DNA of 64,000 nucleotides from Antedon mediterranea. Lineage: Eukaryota; Echinodermata; Crinoidea; Comatulida; Antedonidae. A program made the position numbers and the translations under genes. Location: the NCBI RefSeq assembly GCF_964355755.1, contig NC_092672.1:33166501-33230500 (forward strand). Reading direction: 5' to 3'. Positions 28,945 to 42,800 of this stretch are shown piece after piece. Every line of letters begins with the position of its first letter. Within the stretch, counting starts at the first letter, position 1. Below the pieces are notes generated by a model, which was given only the letters and a program-made list of their open reading frames with translations, made no database searches and was not told the origin of the DNA.

Positions 28945-29329
28945 TGTAGTGAATTTATCTTAGTTGGTTCCGAGCTTTCTCAGGCGTATATCCACTCGAC
29001 GTACACAGCTGTCGTTCCGAGCTTTCTCAGGGTCTGTTTCTAGAACTTTTATTCCTTGTAATTCGATTAATACATCTTTCTACCACTACCAGTCAAGCCT
29101 TAATATTCTCTTTATCATCTTTCCGTTTATCTACTCTGATCTTATTCTCTCTTCTCCCCTTAATATCTATTACATTCCCATTTTATACTGGATATGCAAA
29201 TTTTAGGCTTCAGAGGAGGATAACATTTTCCCTCCAAAATTTATGCGATTTTGATTGGCTAATTAAGGCGGACCTGGTCTAAAGCATCCTTCTCTAAACA
29301 CAGAGAATCACAACATCAATAATATGACA
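28945..29329 (-). repeat. LTR, 5-prime end of the element
   Basis: Read on the minus strand it starts TGTCATATTATTG and ends CACTACA, the usual TG..CA limits. Differs from the other LTR at about 29172 and 29203. Confidence 0.93.
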
Positions 29330-29334
29330 ATTAC

Positions 29335-32300
29335 TATTATTATTTATTATTAAGAAAATCAATATACTGTATGGCCTGATGTGTAGACTTCAACCATGTA
29401 AACATGTGTTGGTTTTTTTATTTCTTGAGGCAGGGTTGTTTTTTTTCAAGAAGACGTAAGTATTTTATTGTGCAACATAAAGTATATATAATTATAATAT
29501 TTTCATTCAATTTTTATTTTTCTAATTTTTCTAATTTTGAATTTGAACTGTAATATTGTTTATGCTGCTTTATCTCACTTCTAGTTTTAAAAAACAATTA
29601 TTGATATTACAAGGAGTTTTGTTATATTTTTTATATTGGTGCAAATAATACTGCAGTAACTTAACTTATGGTATGAACAAATTAGTTGGGTACTTATATC
29701 TAATCATTGTACAGGAAATAAATATGAAACATAAATTATGTCGCCTTTTCTTTTTGGTAACTTTTTAAGGAAAAAAAAAATACCGCAGGGGCGAATACTG
29801 GGGTGGCGCACTCCCCCTTTTGACAGCTAAAATTATAAACTACTTTTTGATCTATTTTTAACAAACTATTAATATTATGTTAGCACTCCCCAGTTTGAAA
29901 ACATCACAGATCTGCACCTGAATCCTTTTAGGCCTATAACATTAAAGCTACCAACCTTCTTCATTAGATCTTGCTGCAGATGAAGTCCAATCAAGTAACT
30001 GATATCTTCAGTAAAATAAAATGATCAACAATCAAAATAATTTTTTCACTAATAAAACAAGTTTGAAACAATTTATTGAACAAAATATGGCTCGATTTTT
30101 TTTAATAGATCTGAAATTGTCGCACCTCATCAATCCCAATCTCCCGGCCTTACTACTTCAACCATGCAGTTTCTACACTATAATAGGCAAAGTTTAATAA
30201 TATTAATATTTATATTCTACTAGACTTTATTTAAAATATTACCAACTTTGATTCAAGAAAAAAATTGCCTACAAAAGAGAGAAACAAAGTAGACTGGCAG
30301 ACAATAATCTTCGTTTTTAATACGTGCAACGGAATGCCACAATTATTACCTACTAGGCCAGGCTATAAAACCAGCAACAATTAAGTAAGATCGACCATGT
30401 CAGTCATTTCTGTGGTACCATGATGTGGGCTAATCTGATCACCATACTGAACATCGAAAACGAGAGGCCTAGCGAATGTGCTTGCTAGATTCATAACGTT
30501 AGTCTATCTATGCTTAGGGCTAAATGTGATCAATTTTAGATACGTTTTTTTTATCTATATTGAAGATATGTTTGCTAAAAAGTACAGTGTTAACGTTACT
30601 CACCTATTATTATTATTAATTGCCTTGTTTTATGCTCCATCCATGTGTCTTATTCCAGCGGTTCAAAATCGTCTGGTGTTGCAGAACAATCCAGTGATAT
30701 GATTGGTGGATAGTCGTGCAGCCAACTGTGGCGCGATTTCTAAATGATGGTGTAATCGACATGATGCCGGTATTATTTGTGGGCATGCGCAGATGTCTGC
30801 TATTCGGATTAAAAGGGCGTATATTTTTTAACTGACAACAGACTGTTGATTATTTTATCATAATATAGGCCTACACTATTATAGAAGTATATCCACAACA
30901 GATAAAAGAATGAAAAGCAACAACGTTTTGGGGTCAATGAAATTGAGAAGTTTTTAATAAAGCCACTTTACAAGCAAAAAAGGTTTATCAACAAATCACA
31001 TGATAATAATAGTATATTCTCGCATAATAATGATTAAAGATCTAGTGTCCCTGAAAAATGAAATTGTGATGATTTATTTTGAAATATTCTTCAAAAAAAT
31101 TACCAGATTACAGTCGGAGAGACTATTAAAAATAAGTAATTTTATTGTTAATCACTTAAAATAAGTTTTTCCTGTTTTTTCGAGGGCAATATATCTTCAA
31201 TATTGTATCAAAGCAGCAAATAAAAAATAGTCAACTTTACCTCTACTTTTTCTATAAAGATTACATAGTAAGGAACGTTTTAAGTAATATTAACTCTTTT
31301 AAACAATTGAACTAAGTCATTTTCTACAAGACAAAAGTGTCTGCTACAGATGTTAATTATTAAATCAGTACCTTTCCTTCCTTTGTTGTAACAACCATAA
31401 TAAGGATTGAATATGTACGTTACACAAGTATTTTTTTGTTTTGCCAATCAGTTCAAGTACCCAAGAATTAAGAAAACAAGATTTGAAAGTAAAAGTAATT
31501 TTTCAGAAATATATTTTCTCTTTAATGCTTGGTTCTAACTTGGATGCAATGCAAAGATGGAATTGCAATGCAACCAATAACAAGCAATAGTTTGGATGAT
31601 TCATTGCGTTTTGATTGGTCAATTTACTTATGGCACAAGTATCATTGCGTTGCGTCCAAGTAGGAACCGAGCATAAGCAGAAATCCACCTAACAAAAGGC
31701 TTCATTGTGTTGGAAAAAAATGAAAAAAGAAGATATGTATTGTTTTATAAATAATAACAAGACATGACCCACTACATTTTTTTTACTTTTTTTTGTAGAA
31801 TTTTTAGATAAAAGTTGATGAAAAGTTCCACAAAAGATAATTGTTTAATATTTTGTTTATTTTCAAAGTTGTTAATAGTATTGTTTGTTACTACAGTATT
31901 ACACTGATTTTTAAATATTTTGAATGTTTTTTTTTGTAGAACGATTCAACTATAACAACATACAGCAAAGTAATAGTGTAGTGATAAAATATAAGCCACG
32001 TTGTACATTTCTAAACAATACATTTTCTTATAATATAGGATTAAATGCATGTTGATTACTTTAAGATACAGCAGATACTATCTATGGAATATTACACAAT
32101 TAATGTTTAGTTACAAACACTGTAAAACATGTTTTTTTTTTAAAAACACCCAATTCATCCATCCCCCACATGATTCATCATATACAAAAAGTGCTACTAA
32201 GTTTCTAATATCAATTAACACAAGTGATTAAAAATGCACTTTACACTTTACTCAATTCTACCCCGTCGATTTATAGCGTACAATAATTTATATAATAAAA

Positions 32301-33717
32301 TTAACAGATGAACACACAAATGGTATAATATTTTAAAATTAATACTGAAAGCAGAGATTATTATGCAAATAAAAGAGTAAAATTATTTTTTAAAATAAGT
32401 AAAATAAGATACTAATTACATTTATGAAGTTGTGTACAAATCAACGTTTATTTCTTTCTGCTAAAAATTACTTCTTCTCTGTGTATGTTGCATAACTATT
32501 TACTATTCATTCGTGTCCATTACAGTTCATTTTAAAATTCACAATATATAAAGAGGTATCACTTATGAGAATCACAAGAATAAACAATTTTTACAAGTTA
32601 AAAAAACGAAAGTCCAGTAAATTAATTTTATTTCTACATCATTCAAAACAAGTCCGCTGTCTCTTCAAGTTGAAATCTAAAAATAGCCACAAATGTTCCT
32701 GCTCCATTCAATATCTTTTTCATTTCATCATTCCATTCAACTTGTGTCCATTTAAGCTCCAATTATAGCAACATCTAGAAATTGTCCTTTCTCCATTTTA
32801 ACAAACTTTTTTTTCTGTTCTCCCATAACGTTAGATTAGAGGATAGAAACAGATAGAAACATCAAACGACAAAAAATCCCCATGCACTCTTCACTTTAAA
32901 AAATACTGATTACTTAGTAATTATACAACAGTTTAATTTAAATACAAACAATGTTATCTTGAATGTCCATTTTTATCAAATAATTTCTCTTGCCACGTCT
33001 GCCAATTGTCTTAAATCTTAACCTAACGTTTATTATACATATATATTTATTATTTACTTGATAAATAACTTATTATTTTTTTGTTGATTGAATTTAATCA
33101 TTGAAAAAGATATAATTCTATATCCCTCCACCTAATGCTTTTGAGTTTTGCCGCGTATATGCGGCCACTTTGGTTTACCTTGATTACAGTTTTATATACT
33201 TATTATATTATATACCATACTTTTATCTTCTGTTTTATGAATAAAAACAACAATTGTAATATTATCATTGAAAGATTAGTACACAATCTCAACTTTTTCA
33301 GATAAAATAGATGACGTTAATTTGGCCTTTAGAAAAAAGTTGTAAGCTGAAGCAAGAAAAGACAAAAGTATGGTAAATACAGAACTGGGAGCAATAATAC
33401 TAATTTTTTTTAGAGCACCTAATTAATTCTTAAATCATTTTTGGAATTGTGAGAGAAAACAACATTTATCATTATAATGATTATCATAACATTTTATTTC
33501 ATCAACATTTTTCTTCTTTTGAACGTTTTAAAGAATTTTAAAACCATTGAAACGATAGAAACATTCAATATTCAATGCAAAACTGTGCTTGGTCAAATAT
33601 AAAATAACGTTTTAATATTTTCAAAGGTTTAATGACAAAATAGGAGCATTGAGAGAGATCCTGATGAATCTTTTCACTAACATAGGAGCAGTTTTTTTGT
33701 TATTGTTTGTGGAACTT
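29335..33717. other. Intergenic and calsyntenin 3-prime untranslated region
   Basis: AT-rich, with no supportable reading frame. The part next to 33717 must contain the 3-prime untranslated region of the calsyntenin gene, whose length is not fixed by sequence alone. One family B MITE lies at 31521-31675. A (TATA)-type run occurs near 33035. Confidence 0.4.
31521..31675. mobile_element. MITE family B copy
   Basis: TTTAATGCTTGGTTCTAACT at the left and GCGTCCAAGTAGGAACCGAG at the right, with the centre TTGATTGGTCAATTTACTTA. Confidence 0.82.
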
Positions 33718-33876
33718 TTACATCTTCAGGTTTCCGTCATCCCATTCTAATGGTGAGCCTTTAACTGGTTCCATTATTTCTTCCTCCTCTTCTGCCTCGG
33801 ATTCATCACTATTATTTGCACTTTCATCTTCTTCATCACTACTGTCTGTGTCTTCGATAGCCTGAGCATTCTCGGG
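33718..33876 (-). CDS. Calsyntenin last exon: acidic tail and second WDD motif
   Basis: Fifty-two codons and TAA. A run of Asp/Glu/Ser is followed by S-P-L-E-W-D-D-G-N-L, a second kinesin light chain binding motif near the end, as in vertebrates. Acceptor TTTTTTTCTAG. Confidence 0.93.
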   Translation of the reverse strand, partial: PENAQAIEDTDSSDEEDESANNSDESEAEEEEEIMEPVKGSPLEWDDGNLKM

Positions 33877-36800
33877 CTAGAAAAAAAATAACATAAAATT
33901 TAATTTATTTCATACGCATCCAAAAGCGAGTAACTCGCCAATTACAGGAGGGATAAACTATTTTATTATTTATTATCATGCTTATATATATATATAAATC
34001 AATGATGTTGCGTAGCACTGTGTAAATTATATATAAATCATACTGTAAATTATAGAAACAGTGCTCATATTCGGAACATGATCTCATAATCGCGTGTTGC
34101 AGGTTCGAATCCAGCCATAGACATTTTTTCATACAACTAAAAAATACGGAACTTTCGCCAATGAGCTAGGAATTGAACCTGGGGCTGTTTCTTAAAAAAA
34201 AAAGAATTAATTTGAAAAAATGTCCACTACCAACCATAGAATTTACCAACTAAACTAAACACAGTACTGTAGGCCTATAACAACTTACTCCATATTGTAG
34301 TAATAACAGTATGTAACATATATTGTTATCAGTGACTAAAATATTAAAAGAGCTGACATATTAAAACCTCTTTAATATTTGACCTAATATTGCAGATAAG
34401 CCCATCTGGTTCCTATGTGCCCAGGGTTATTTTAAGTTTGAAGGCCTTTTGGGAAAACTAAAAAAGAATTGATATTAAAATAACAATGTTGATGGTTGTG
34501 TTGGAACAATGGTGTTACAGCAGCAACTTAACCTTGGTAAAAGGTCACTGTTATGTTCAAATGTTTGAACCAATAACAATTTATTAGTAAATTATTGAAA
34601 ATTCTTAAAATTTGTTTATGAAAACCTTTTTAAAACCGAGACCAGGTCATATTTAAAATCGGTTCTTTTTATATGTGGACAAGTTGGCAAGAAAAAAACT
34701 TTTAATAAATCTGTATACTCTTCTCTACTGTAGAAACTGGCCCCTATTGTATCATACAGTTGGCAAATTATTACATTCAGTGTCACAGTGTAACCTCAAC
34801 CAAAAAATACTTCCTCACCAGTTGTAACATGTGACCAACATATGATACTGTATCAAAGAACTTTCCTGAGATACACTCAACTAATTAATATAAGTATGGA
34901 GAATCAATGATTACTTACATCCATTGGGTTAATTGTTATATTTAATGACATATCATCCCATTCCATGTCGCTCTTCTCCTCACCGCCTGTGCGGTGAACC
35001 ATGTAAATACGGAATAATCCAAGGAATACAACAAATGCCAAGAAACCTACACAAACAACGATCAACACTGTCATAATGCCACCTGAAAGATAGAAACAAA
35101 ATTAAAACATTATTATAACATTATTATTCATGTTATTTGCATTATAATATAAAACTAATAGGTCATACAACAAATTGTGTCGCTTGCATACATAAAATAA
35201 AAACAATGAAAAGTAAAATTCTCTTGACAAAAGAAGTCAAATCTTTCTCGTACAACAGCAGCCGAATAGAAGTTTTTGTGGAACATATTTGTACTGAAGA
35301 TAATGTACTGTTGATGTCTACTGTATAGAAACATACAAATTCAGTAGAGGGATGGGTTGAATCCAGGGTTCTCATGTGGGAAGTGGTGGTGACCACGCCT
35401 CTAAAGCTTTGTCCTAAATCTATTGTGATAGGTGGTAGCATGCTCATTGTCTACGCAGTGAATAATTGTTATTTAACGGCTAACGCCCTACCACATGAAA
35501 CAAAAAAAAATATTTTAACCAATAAAAAAGTGGTGGTGGTCAACAGTGTGGTACTGATGGTCATACATTTTTAGTGGTGGTCAGTGCCGACCACCACGGC
35601 AAAAACCCTGCTGTATCTTTTACAGTGAAAATTTTCTCCAAACAAGTAAAACAAATATAGTGTACAGAAACCTCAAAAACATAGACCATATTTTATATTG
35701 TAAAAGTTTTCTCTAATTTCTCCACGGTTCAACAAAATTGTAGCATACAGTAGATGATTGTAATTTATTAAATTATTTACATTTCCATTCAGTTTCCTTT
35801 GCGTGTTCAAATATATAATTAACTTTTCTACAAACTTACCTTTATACAAATAAAAACCACTTAATTACTGTATAGACTATCATGTAACAATATTCTCTTT
35901 CTTTAAAGTAATGTAGTAAATATGACTGCAACTTTAGTAATAAATGATTACATTATTACCTTTAAATTTCCTTAGAGTATCTATAAACTTACCTTAGACA
36001 AATAAAAACAATTTAATTATGATGTTTAAACCAATAAACGACACTAACACAGAAATTTCCATGAAATACGGACAACAACAACCAGGATTATGCAAATGCA
36101 CAATGAAGGTTTTTTTTATAGAGTGATCCAACACATGTTTCACGGAAATATTGTTTTAATGGTTTTTTGTTGTTGAGTTAGCTACCATCAGAAATATATT
36201 TAGTACATAGTAAAGCTTTGTTGTTATTATGATCAACCAATCAAAAGCGAGGCGATTTATTTACTAATGAATATTCATGATTTTGTAGATTATTTTTGAA
36301 TTAGTTAATTAATTAATCATAAATAAAACATACCTGGGCATAGGAACAAATTAAATGCTTTGTTTAATAATTTTAGAAGAAGAAGAATGGTTATTTTTTA
36401 CTAAATTGCATAATGAAAACAATACCATTCCCACCTAAAAGTGGGAAACCCGCCAATTAACAGGATGATGAATTTTTAATAAATTGCGGAAGTAGCATCA
36501 AGGAAGGAAAACCAATCATAATTTGTACTTGCAAAATGATTTTTACAAAACGTTTCTATCCACCAAAGGCGGACACAGAACAAAAGCCGAGCTGGTTCTG
36601 ACTCCGCCATTTACAAGATCCTGGATCTACACATCCACCCTATGGTAGATCTAGATCTAGTTCTGGCTATTCTTTTCCCAAAATCTCGGGGCCACAAGTC
36701 CCTATAGATGCAGAACAAGAGGTGAGCTGGCTCCTCCATTCCTAACGCACTGAATCCACCCCAATGGAAGATACAATACAAGACCGAGTTGAATTAGTTC

Positions 36801-39800
36801 TGGCTCCTCCCTTCCACTAGACCCGTCCTAATGGTGAACAGGGAACAAGATGTGCTAGCTCAGGCTCCTCCTTTCCTAACACCCTGGAGCCACCCCAATA
36901 GGGGATACAAAACAAGAGTTGAGCTGGTTCCGCTTACCAAATATGGTGATCAAAAAATACCTTTAGTATACAACTCCACGATGAAATGCAATGTTTCTAT
37001 CACAAAATCATCAAATAGGACCTAATAAATAATGAAAAGTAAACAGTGTACATACTTATTTCCGTCAGTGAGTACATTATTTCCAAAATTGGATTTACTT
37101 ATTCCACAATAGATAGCTTAACTTCCCACTTGGAATACTGTCTCTGAACAGAGATACCAGCTGAGGCTATTGAAAGCTTTACTTTGTAGTGATACGCAAA
37201 GAGACAAAAGATGTTTAAACCAACACACAAAGACTTTCAAAGTGGCCAGACAAAGATGATCAAGAACAATATAAACTATATCTTAAATGCTACTTTTGTT
37301 AATGCAAGATACGATTGTAATAGACCATTAAACTCGTAAGTGGAAAAGACAAAGAATTGTTGAGTAACATAATATTGTTTTAGGGTGGCCAGGCAGTAAG
37401 TAAAAACAGTATAACAAAGAATACAATGATAAATAATAGGCCTAGATGAAATTGAAGAACAATAGAGGCAAGTTGAACAATAAAGCTTGATGTAACCAGG
37501 GAGATGAAGATCAATAAAAGCACATGGGTAAATACAGATTTAGTTATACAGTGGCAAAAACTCCACACAGTAGCAGAAACTCAACACAGTGGCAGAAACA
37601 TCACACAGTGGCAGAAACACCACACAGTGGTAGAAACTCAACACAGTGGCAGAAACACCACACAGTGGCAGAAACACCACACAGTGGCAGGAACACCACA
37701 TAGTGGCAGAAACACCACACAGTGGCAGAAACACCACACAGTGGCAGAAACACCACACAGTGGCAGGAACACCACATAGTGGCAGAAACACCACACAGTG
37801 GCAGAAACTCCACACAATTGCTACCCCAACTACTCAGCAAAAGAACATAAATCTCAATTTAGAAATCCGAACAGTAAAATGTCCACTGGTAAGATTCGAA
37901 CCTGTGACTTCTTACTTAAAGGGCGAGCACTTCAACCTCTAGACCACAGAACATCCTGATAGCATGGTAAAATAAACCCAATTGTAACTCCACATACAGC
38001 ATTGTTTGTCTATTATCATTTCTAATAAAGTATCAAATGTACATCACATGTGGCACCTTACGTTTCAATTAGATAAGCTTTATGGCCTATGTTACAAGCG
38101 TCACATGTGACACATATGTGACACTGTATTTCAGTATTTGCCTAGATATGGACAAATTATAGATACAGTATAAGGAATCAGCAACAGCTTAACAACACAT
38201 TTCTATCACATGAAGTGAAAGTATATTGTACTATATAGTTTAGTAACTGGAATTTCTAATTACTCTTTTCATGTATAGAGTGAAACTGAAATCTCATCAT
38301 GTTGGATTTTAAACAGAATAAAAATTACTGTAGCGTGCAGTCTGTTAGCTAGAGACTAAATTAGAATTTTCCAAAAATTAATTTGACATATGAGAAGTTT
38401 TCCACAACAAGGACTTATCTTTATCCTCTTGTCATAAGTTTATAATATTTATAAACAGAATTGATCTGATATCGACTCTTACAACATCATATCATTCATT
38501 ATTCCTCTATCATTAGTATTATAAACATACAGATTGTACAAATGTACATGTTATTAATATTATTTATCATGTGACATTACTAAATTAATTTGACATATAA
38601 GAAGTTTTTCACAACAAGACTTACCTTTATCCTCTTGTCATAAGTTTATAATGTATAAACAGAATTGATCTGATATCGACTCTTACAACATCATATCATT
38701 CATTATTCCTCTATCATTAGTATATAAACATACAGATTGTACAAATGTACATGTTATTAATATTATTTATCATGTGACATATTACTAATGCGTCATAAAC
38801 AGCCTAAACTCTGTCTCGTGTTGACATTTAGTATTTGTAATGAATAATAATATAATAATCTTCACAGGGTTCATATAGATTCTGTATCTCAACTATATAT
38901 AAACAAACGAAATGATAAAACTAACCAAAAATAAATTAAAAACTCGTCACTGAAGAAATATTTTGTTTTCATTTGAAAAAAAATTTAAATGATCTGTATT
39001 AAATGGATTTTTTGTTTACAATGTTGAAAACATTTCAAACTTACTTTGTATAAATTATAAATAAACCACCAGGTATAAATTCTACAACCAGAAAATCTTT
39101 TTCTTTTAAGTTAAGAAACAATGGATACTGACTCACATCCAGTGCCTATGAACTGATCAAAAATTGTAGTAGATCGGTAATAAAAATGAATAATTAAACC
39201 AAAAAAAAATATTTCCTGAACTTGCGTCATGGTTATTTTGTAATATTAAAACTTTGAAACTATCGTTTTGTTAAACTCATTAATACTAATTATTAATCTA
39301 GTGTACCACTACCATAGAGGAATCGGGTTTATTTATCCACGATTCTAACTACTAAATTAACCTTTCATTCATTCTTAGTGCGTCACATTTCTATGCCTAA
39401 AAGCTAGGACACTTCAGCAGCTGTGGATGCTGTGTTCTATTTGCTTGCGTGTCAAAAGAACTTTAAAAAGTTTACTCAAATAAAACTTTAAATCCACTAT
39501 GAAAATCATAAAAGAAACATGTAAGCTATTAAAGTAATACTACCTTGTTCTTAATACTTGTTCCTATTAGAAAAAATCTTGTAAATTTTTATCCAATTTG
39601 ATTAAAAACTGCTATAAAATTATCCAAACACGTTTAAGAACTGCAAACGATGAAGTTTTCTATTGTTAAACAGGAAGAGATGTAGGTTGGCAGAAGGGGA
39701 AATGATATGAGCTTGTTGAGAGTGTAATACAACTGTGACGAATAGGATGTGATGTCATCCATAGACTTCTTAGTTTAGAAATGGTTTAAATGAGACCGTA

Positions 39801-42800
39801 TGTCTGTACTAGCTACTGTATAACTCAGGAAAACCCACTGAGAAAGATTACCAAACCAAGATTTACTGGAACGACACTTATAAGCCTATACAGAGAAACA
39901 GATCAGACAAAATATGAAAAATCCATTTTTTTTATGTCGACAAAGAATCACAACATTATAAAAAAAGCATGGCATCCATATTTTGAAAGATTCGTTCAAT
40001 TAATTCTAGACAAACACATTTTCTAAAAAATGTGATTGGCTTTCTAAATTCTGCATCTATATTCTAGTACTAAATCTATTTATAGAAATTTATAAGATAC
40101 ATTTTTGTATGGAAAAGCCCAATTATTTATACAGAACATTAATTGTCGATTTATTTATTATTCCCATTTTTTTACACAATTTTATCAACCATCTTTATCA
40201 ATTATTTTTGTTGTTGAATGATTTTCTTTAATTTAAAATAATTATAATTCTGATTTTAAGTAATTAATAGAATGAACAAAAATTATTGAATAGAATTTTA
40301 AAGTCACATCCTAGGACAAGCTACGTCCAGGCCACAAATATATTTGCATTGCGCAAGGTCGTTTTTAGGTCACGGTGAAACAGCGAGATAATGAACCTGG
40401 AAACTGTCGTGCTCTATCGGTTTGACGTGACTCACCAATATAGGATGAGGTGATGTAACGCTTAGCAAATTAAAGCGCTATTATATCAGGGAGGCTTTAA
40501 AGGGGATTGTTTTTATTTGGTAAAATTTATTTCAAATAAGCAAAATAAAAGAGATTGTTATATGATAAAATGTAAACAATCTCTTAAATATATATTTCAA
40601 ATAAGCAATATAAAGATAAGGTTATATGTAAACAATCTCTAAAAATAAATTTATATATAAAAACAAAATAAATTATTAAATTAATAGGACCAGAACAAAT
40701 TCTAAACCCAAAAAATTAATTAATTTAGAAATGATAAAGATGAGAAAATCTGTGAGAAAGCCACCCCTTTGAAAAAGGCAACATTTTATGATCAAAATTA
40801 TTGTAATAAAATTGTAAACAAATATTGTAAACATTTTAAATTTTGATAATTGTAACTTCCAATTTTAAGAGTACTTCATCAAACTCAGGATAGAGGTTGT
40901 TTAAGAATCTAGTATCTATTCAAGTTTGAAGTATTCATCATTACTTAACTGATTATCTTGAAGTTATAACATTTTTTGTACATTTGTAAAAAGTAGAGTG
41001 TGAATCTATCGATGACTAAGGGAAAATAAATTGAAACGTTACTGAACCGAACAGATAACGGATGACACGATCAGATAGCTCAAGGGAAGAAAACACATGG
41101 CAACTATTGTGCATCGAGAACAAAAGAAACAAAATGGAAAATAAATTAAAACATATGTAAATACAGATAAAGTTACATTATTCAATATTGGATACGAGAG
41201 AAATATTACCTTATAGTTATCACAGTATATTGTAGGTTTTCCTTCATTTAATCAAATTTAATATTTCATTTCCCATTTTCATCAAATGCACAGGTGTCAA
41301 TATTTAAACAAGCTGAACCAGTTGCTGGTTATAACAAGGCGTTTAACAACAGGATACTAAGCTCCAGAGATCAAAGGGTTTATCTGTGGCTGCAACATGA
41401 TCAGTCCCACGCCCCTTACGCAGCGGAGGATATGAACATAGTACAGTACTGTTGGTATTTGTCGCAGCCATACATAAGATCAAAGGACTGTTACGCGTTC
41501 CTATCTTGGCAAGGCAAGCTCAGTATCCTGTAACAGATTGCCTTGGTTATAAGAACTTTTAACAAAAATCGTACCTCCCTATCAAGGTTGGATGTAATAA
41601 GTAAAATATCTAACTGTAATTTAGCCTTTGTATTCATGCTCACTAGTGACAGAATTGTTTGTACTGAAAACTATTATTTATATCACGTACAAACAACAAC
41701 ATTGTGTACTATATATAATAATAAACATAACATATAAAAAAATAAGTGCGAGTGTTGGGAGAAGAGTGAAAAAGTGAAAAGTTTGCCTGAGACCTGATGA
41801 CAAAAACATTTAGTATGTATTTTACTTGTAGTTTTAAAAATCTTGGTTTGCTATTGTATTAGGCACAAGCAAACGTGTACTTACCAGAGCTACTTCCTGT
41901 GGCATTGTATTTCTTTGTTAATTTCTGCGAGAGATCTCCCTGCGTCTTGCCCGCAGCTTTGAACATGTGTTCCTTGTGTTTCAGCATCTGCGCAGGTAGC
42001 TTAGGCCCCTGTAGGTTTTGTCTACTTAATTTCGTCACTATTTTCGGCAGCGGGTTCTTGGATAATTTTTTATGAAGAATTGTCAACTAAAAAAGAGAAA
42101 ATAAAGTATTAATTATTGTGTTTAATTGAGATTAATTGCGAGCTTTTGGGTTTGCAAAGTATGACCTATGACCTACGCATTTTGTTGGTCTCTTATTAAA
42201 CAATAGAAAAACAAAATTGTTACACAGCACAATTTCAAAACCTTAAAATATTTGATTTCGATTGAGATAAAATCTAAAGCTCTTTCAACACTATTAAATT
42301 AGTTTGATGTGTAATGTGCCCAAATATGGTAGTGATATGACATCATCATGTCCATATATGGGCACATCACATTTTATCACATAAGGTTTGATAAGGTAGA
42401 CAAGACTTTAGACCAAAACCAAGTTTATTTTAACTTATTCAAAAAATGATTAAAAAAATAAATTGTTTCAACTGCATCATTTGGATTTAATGTATATTTT
42501 GTAACGAGAACTACTTTAAGTACAGTAAATAGATGAAGCAATAATACGATATAGTCTGTGTGCTTCGGTTCATTCAACCTTGGCAATGAAACTAATCATC
42601 TTGGTGGTCACGCCGTTGTGAACAACTCACAATATATTCAATTCGACTTGGAAACTGATTATATATACATCTATTTTTTAATGTTTGTAAGATGATATTG
42701 TTGGTGTTTATATCAAAGGCGTCAATATACGCTAGCCAACAAATGTGCTTCAATTACATAGGAATTCAATGATGTGTCTTCATAGTAAAAGATATTTAAT

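Larger units (their letters stand above)
25990..29334 (-). mobile_element. Ty3/gypsy-like LTR retrotransposon, internally deleted
   Basis: Bounded by 385-bp LTRs (25995-26379 and 28945-29329) and a 5-bp target duplication ATTAC at 25990-25994 and 29330-29334. The LTRs differ at two visible positions, so the insertion is young. Transcription runs on the minus strand: 5-prime LTR 29329-28945, primer site 28944-28931, gag-like frame, then pol remnants and a purine tract before the 3-prime LTR. Protease, the reverse transcriptase palm and integrase are missing, and a TTAA-flanked element splits the RNase H region. It therefore cannot move unaided. Confidence 0.93.

Noticed and set aside
37504-37942. 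Overlapping open frames of 79-98 codons on both strands
   Set aside because: They are translations of a 19-bp satellite without stop codons; frame rotates every unit and both strands are open.
37878-37958. tRNA gene on the minus strand
   Set aside because: A- and B-box words are present but I cannot fold a convincing acceptor and anticodon stem; a SINE head explains it better.
41294-41533. 79-codon plus-strand frame in a calsyntenin intron
   Set aside because: It has ordinary-looking composition but no recognised domain, splice context or promoter, so it is not called.
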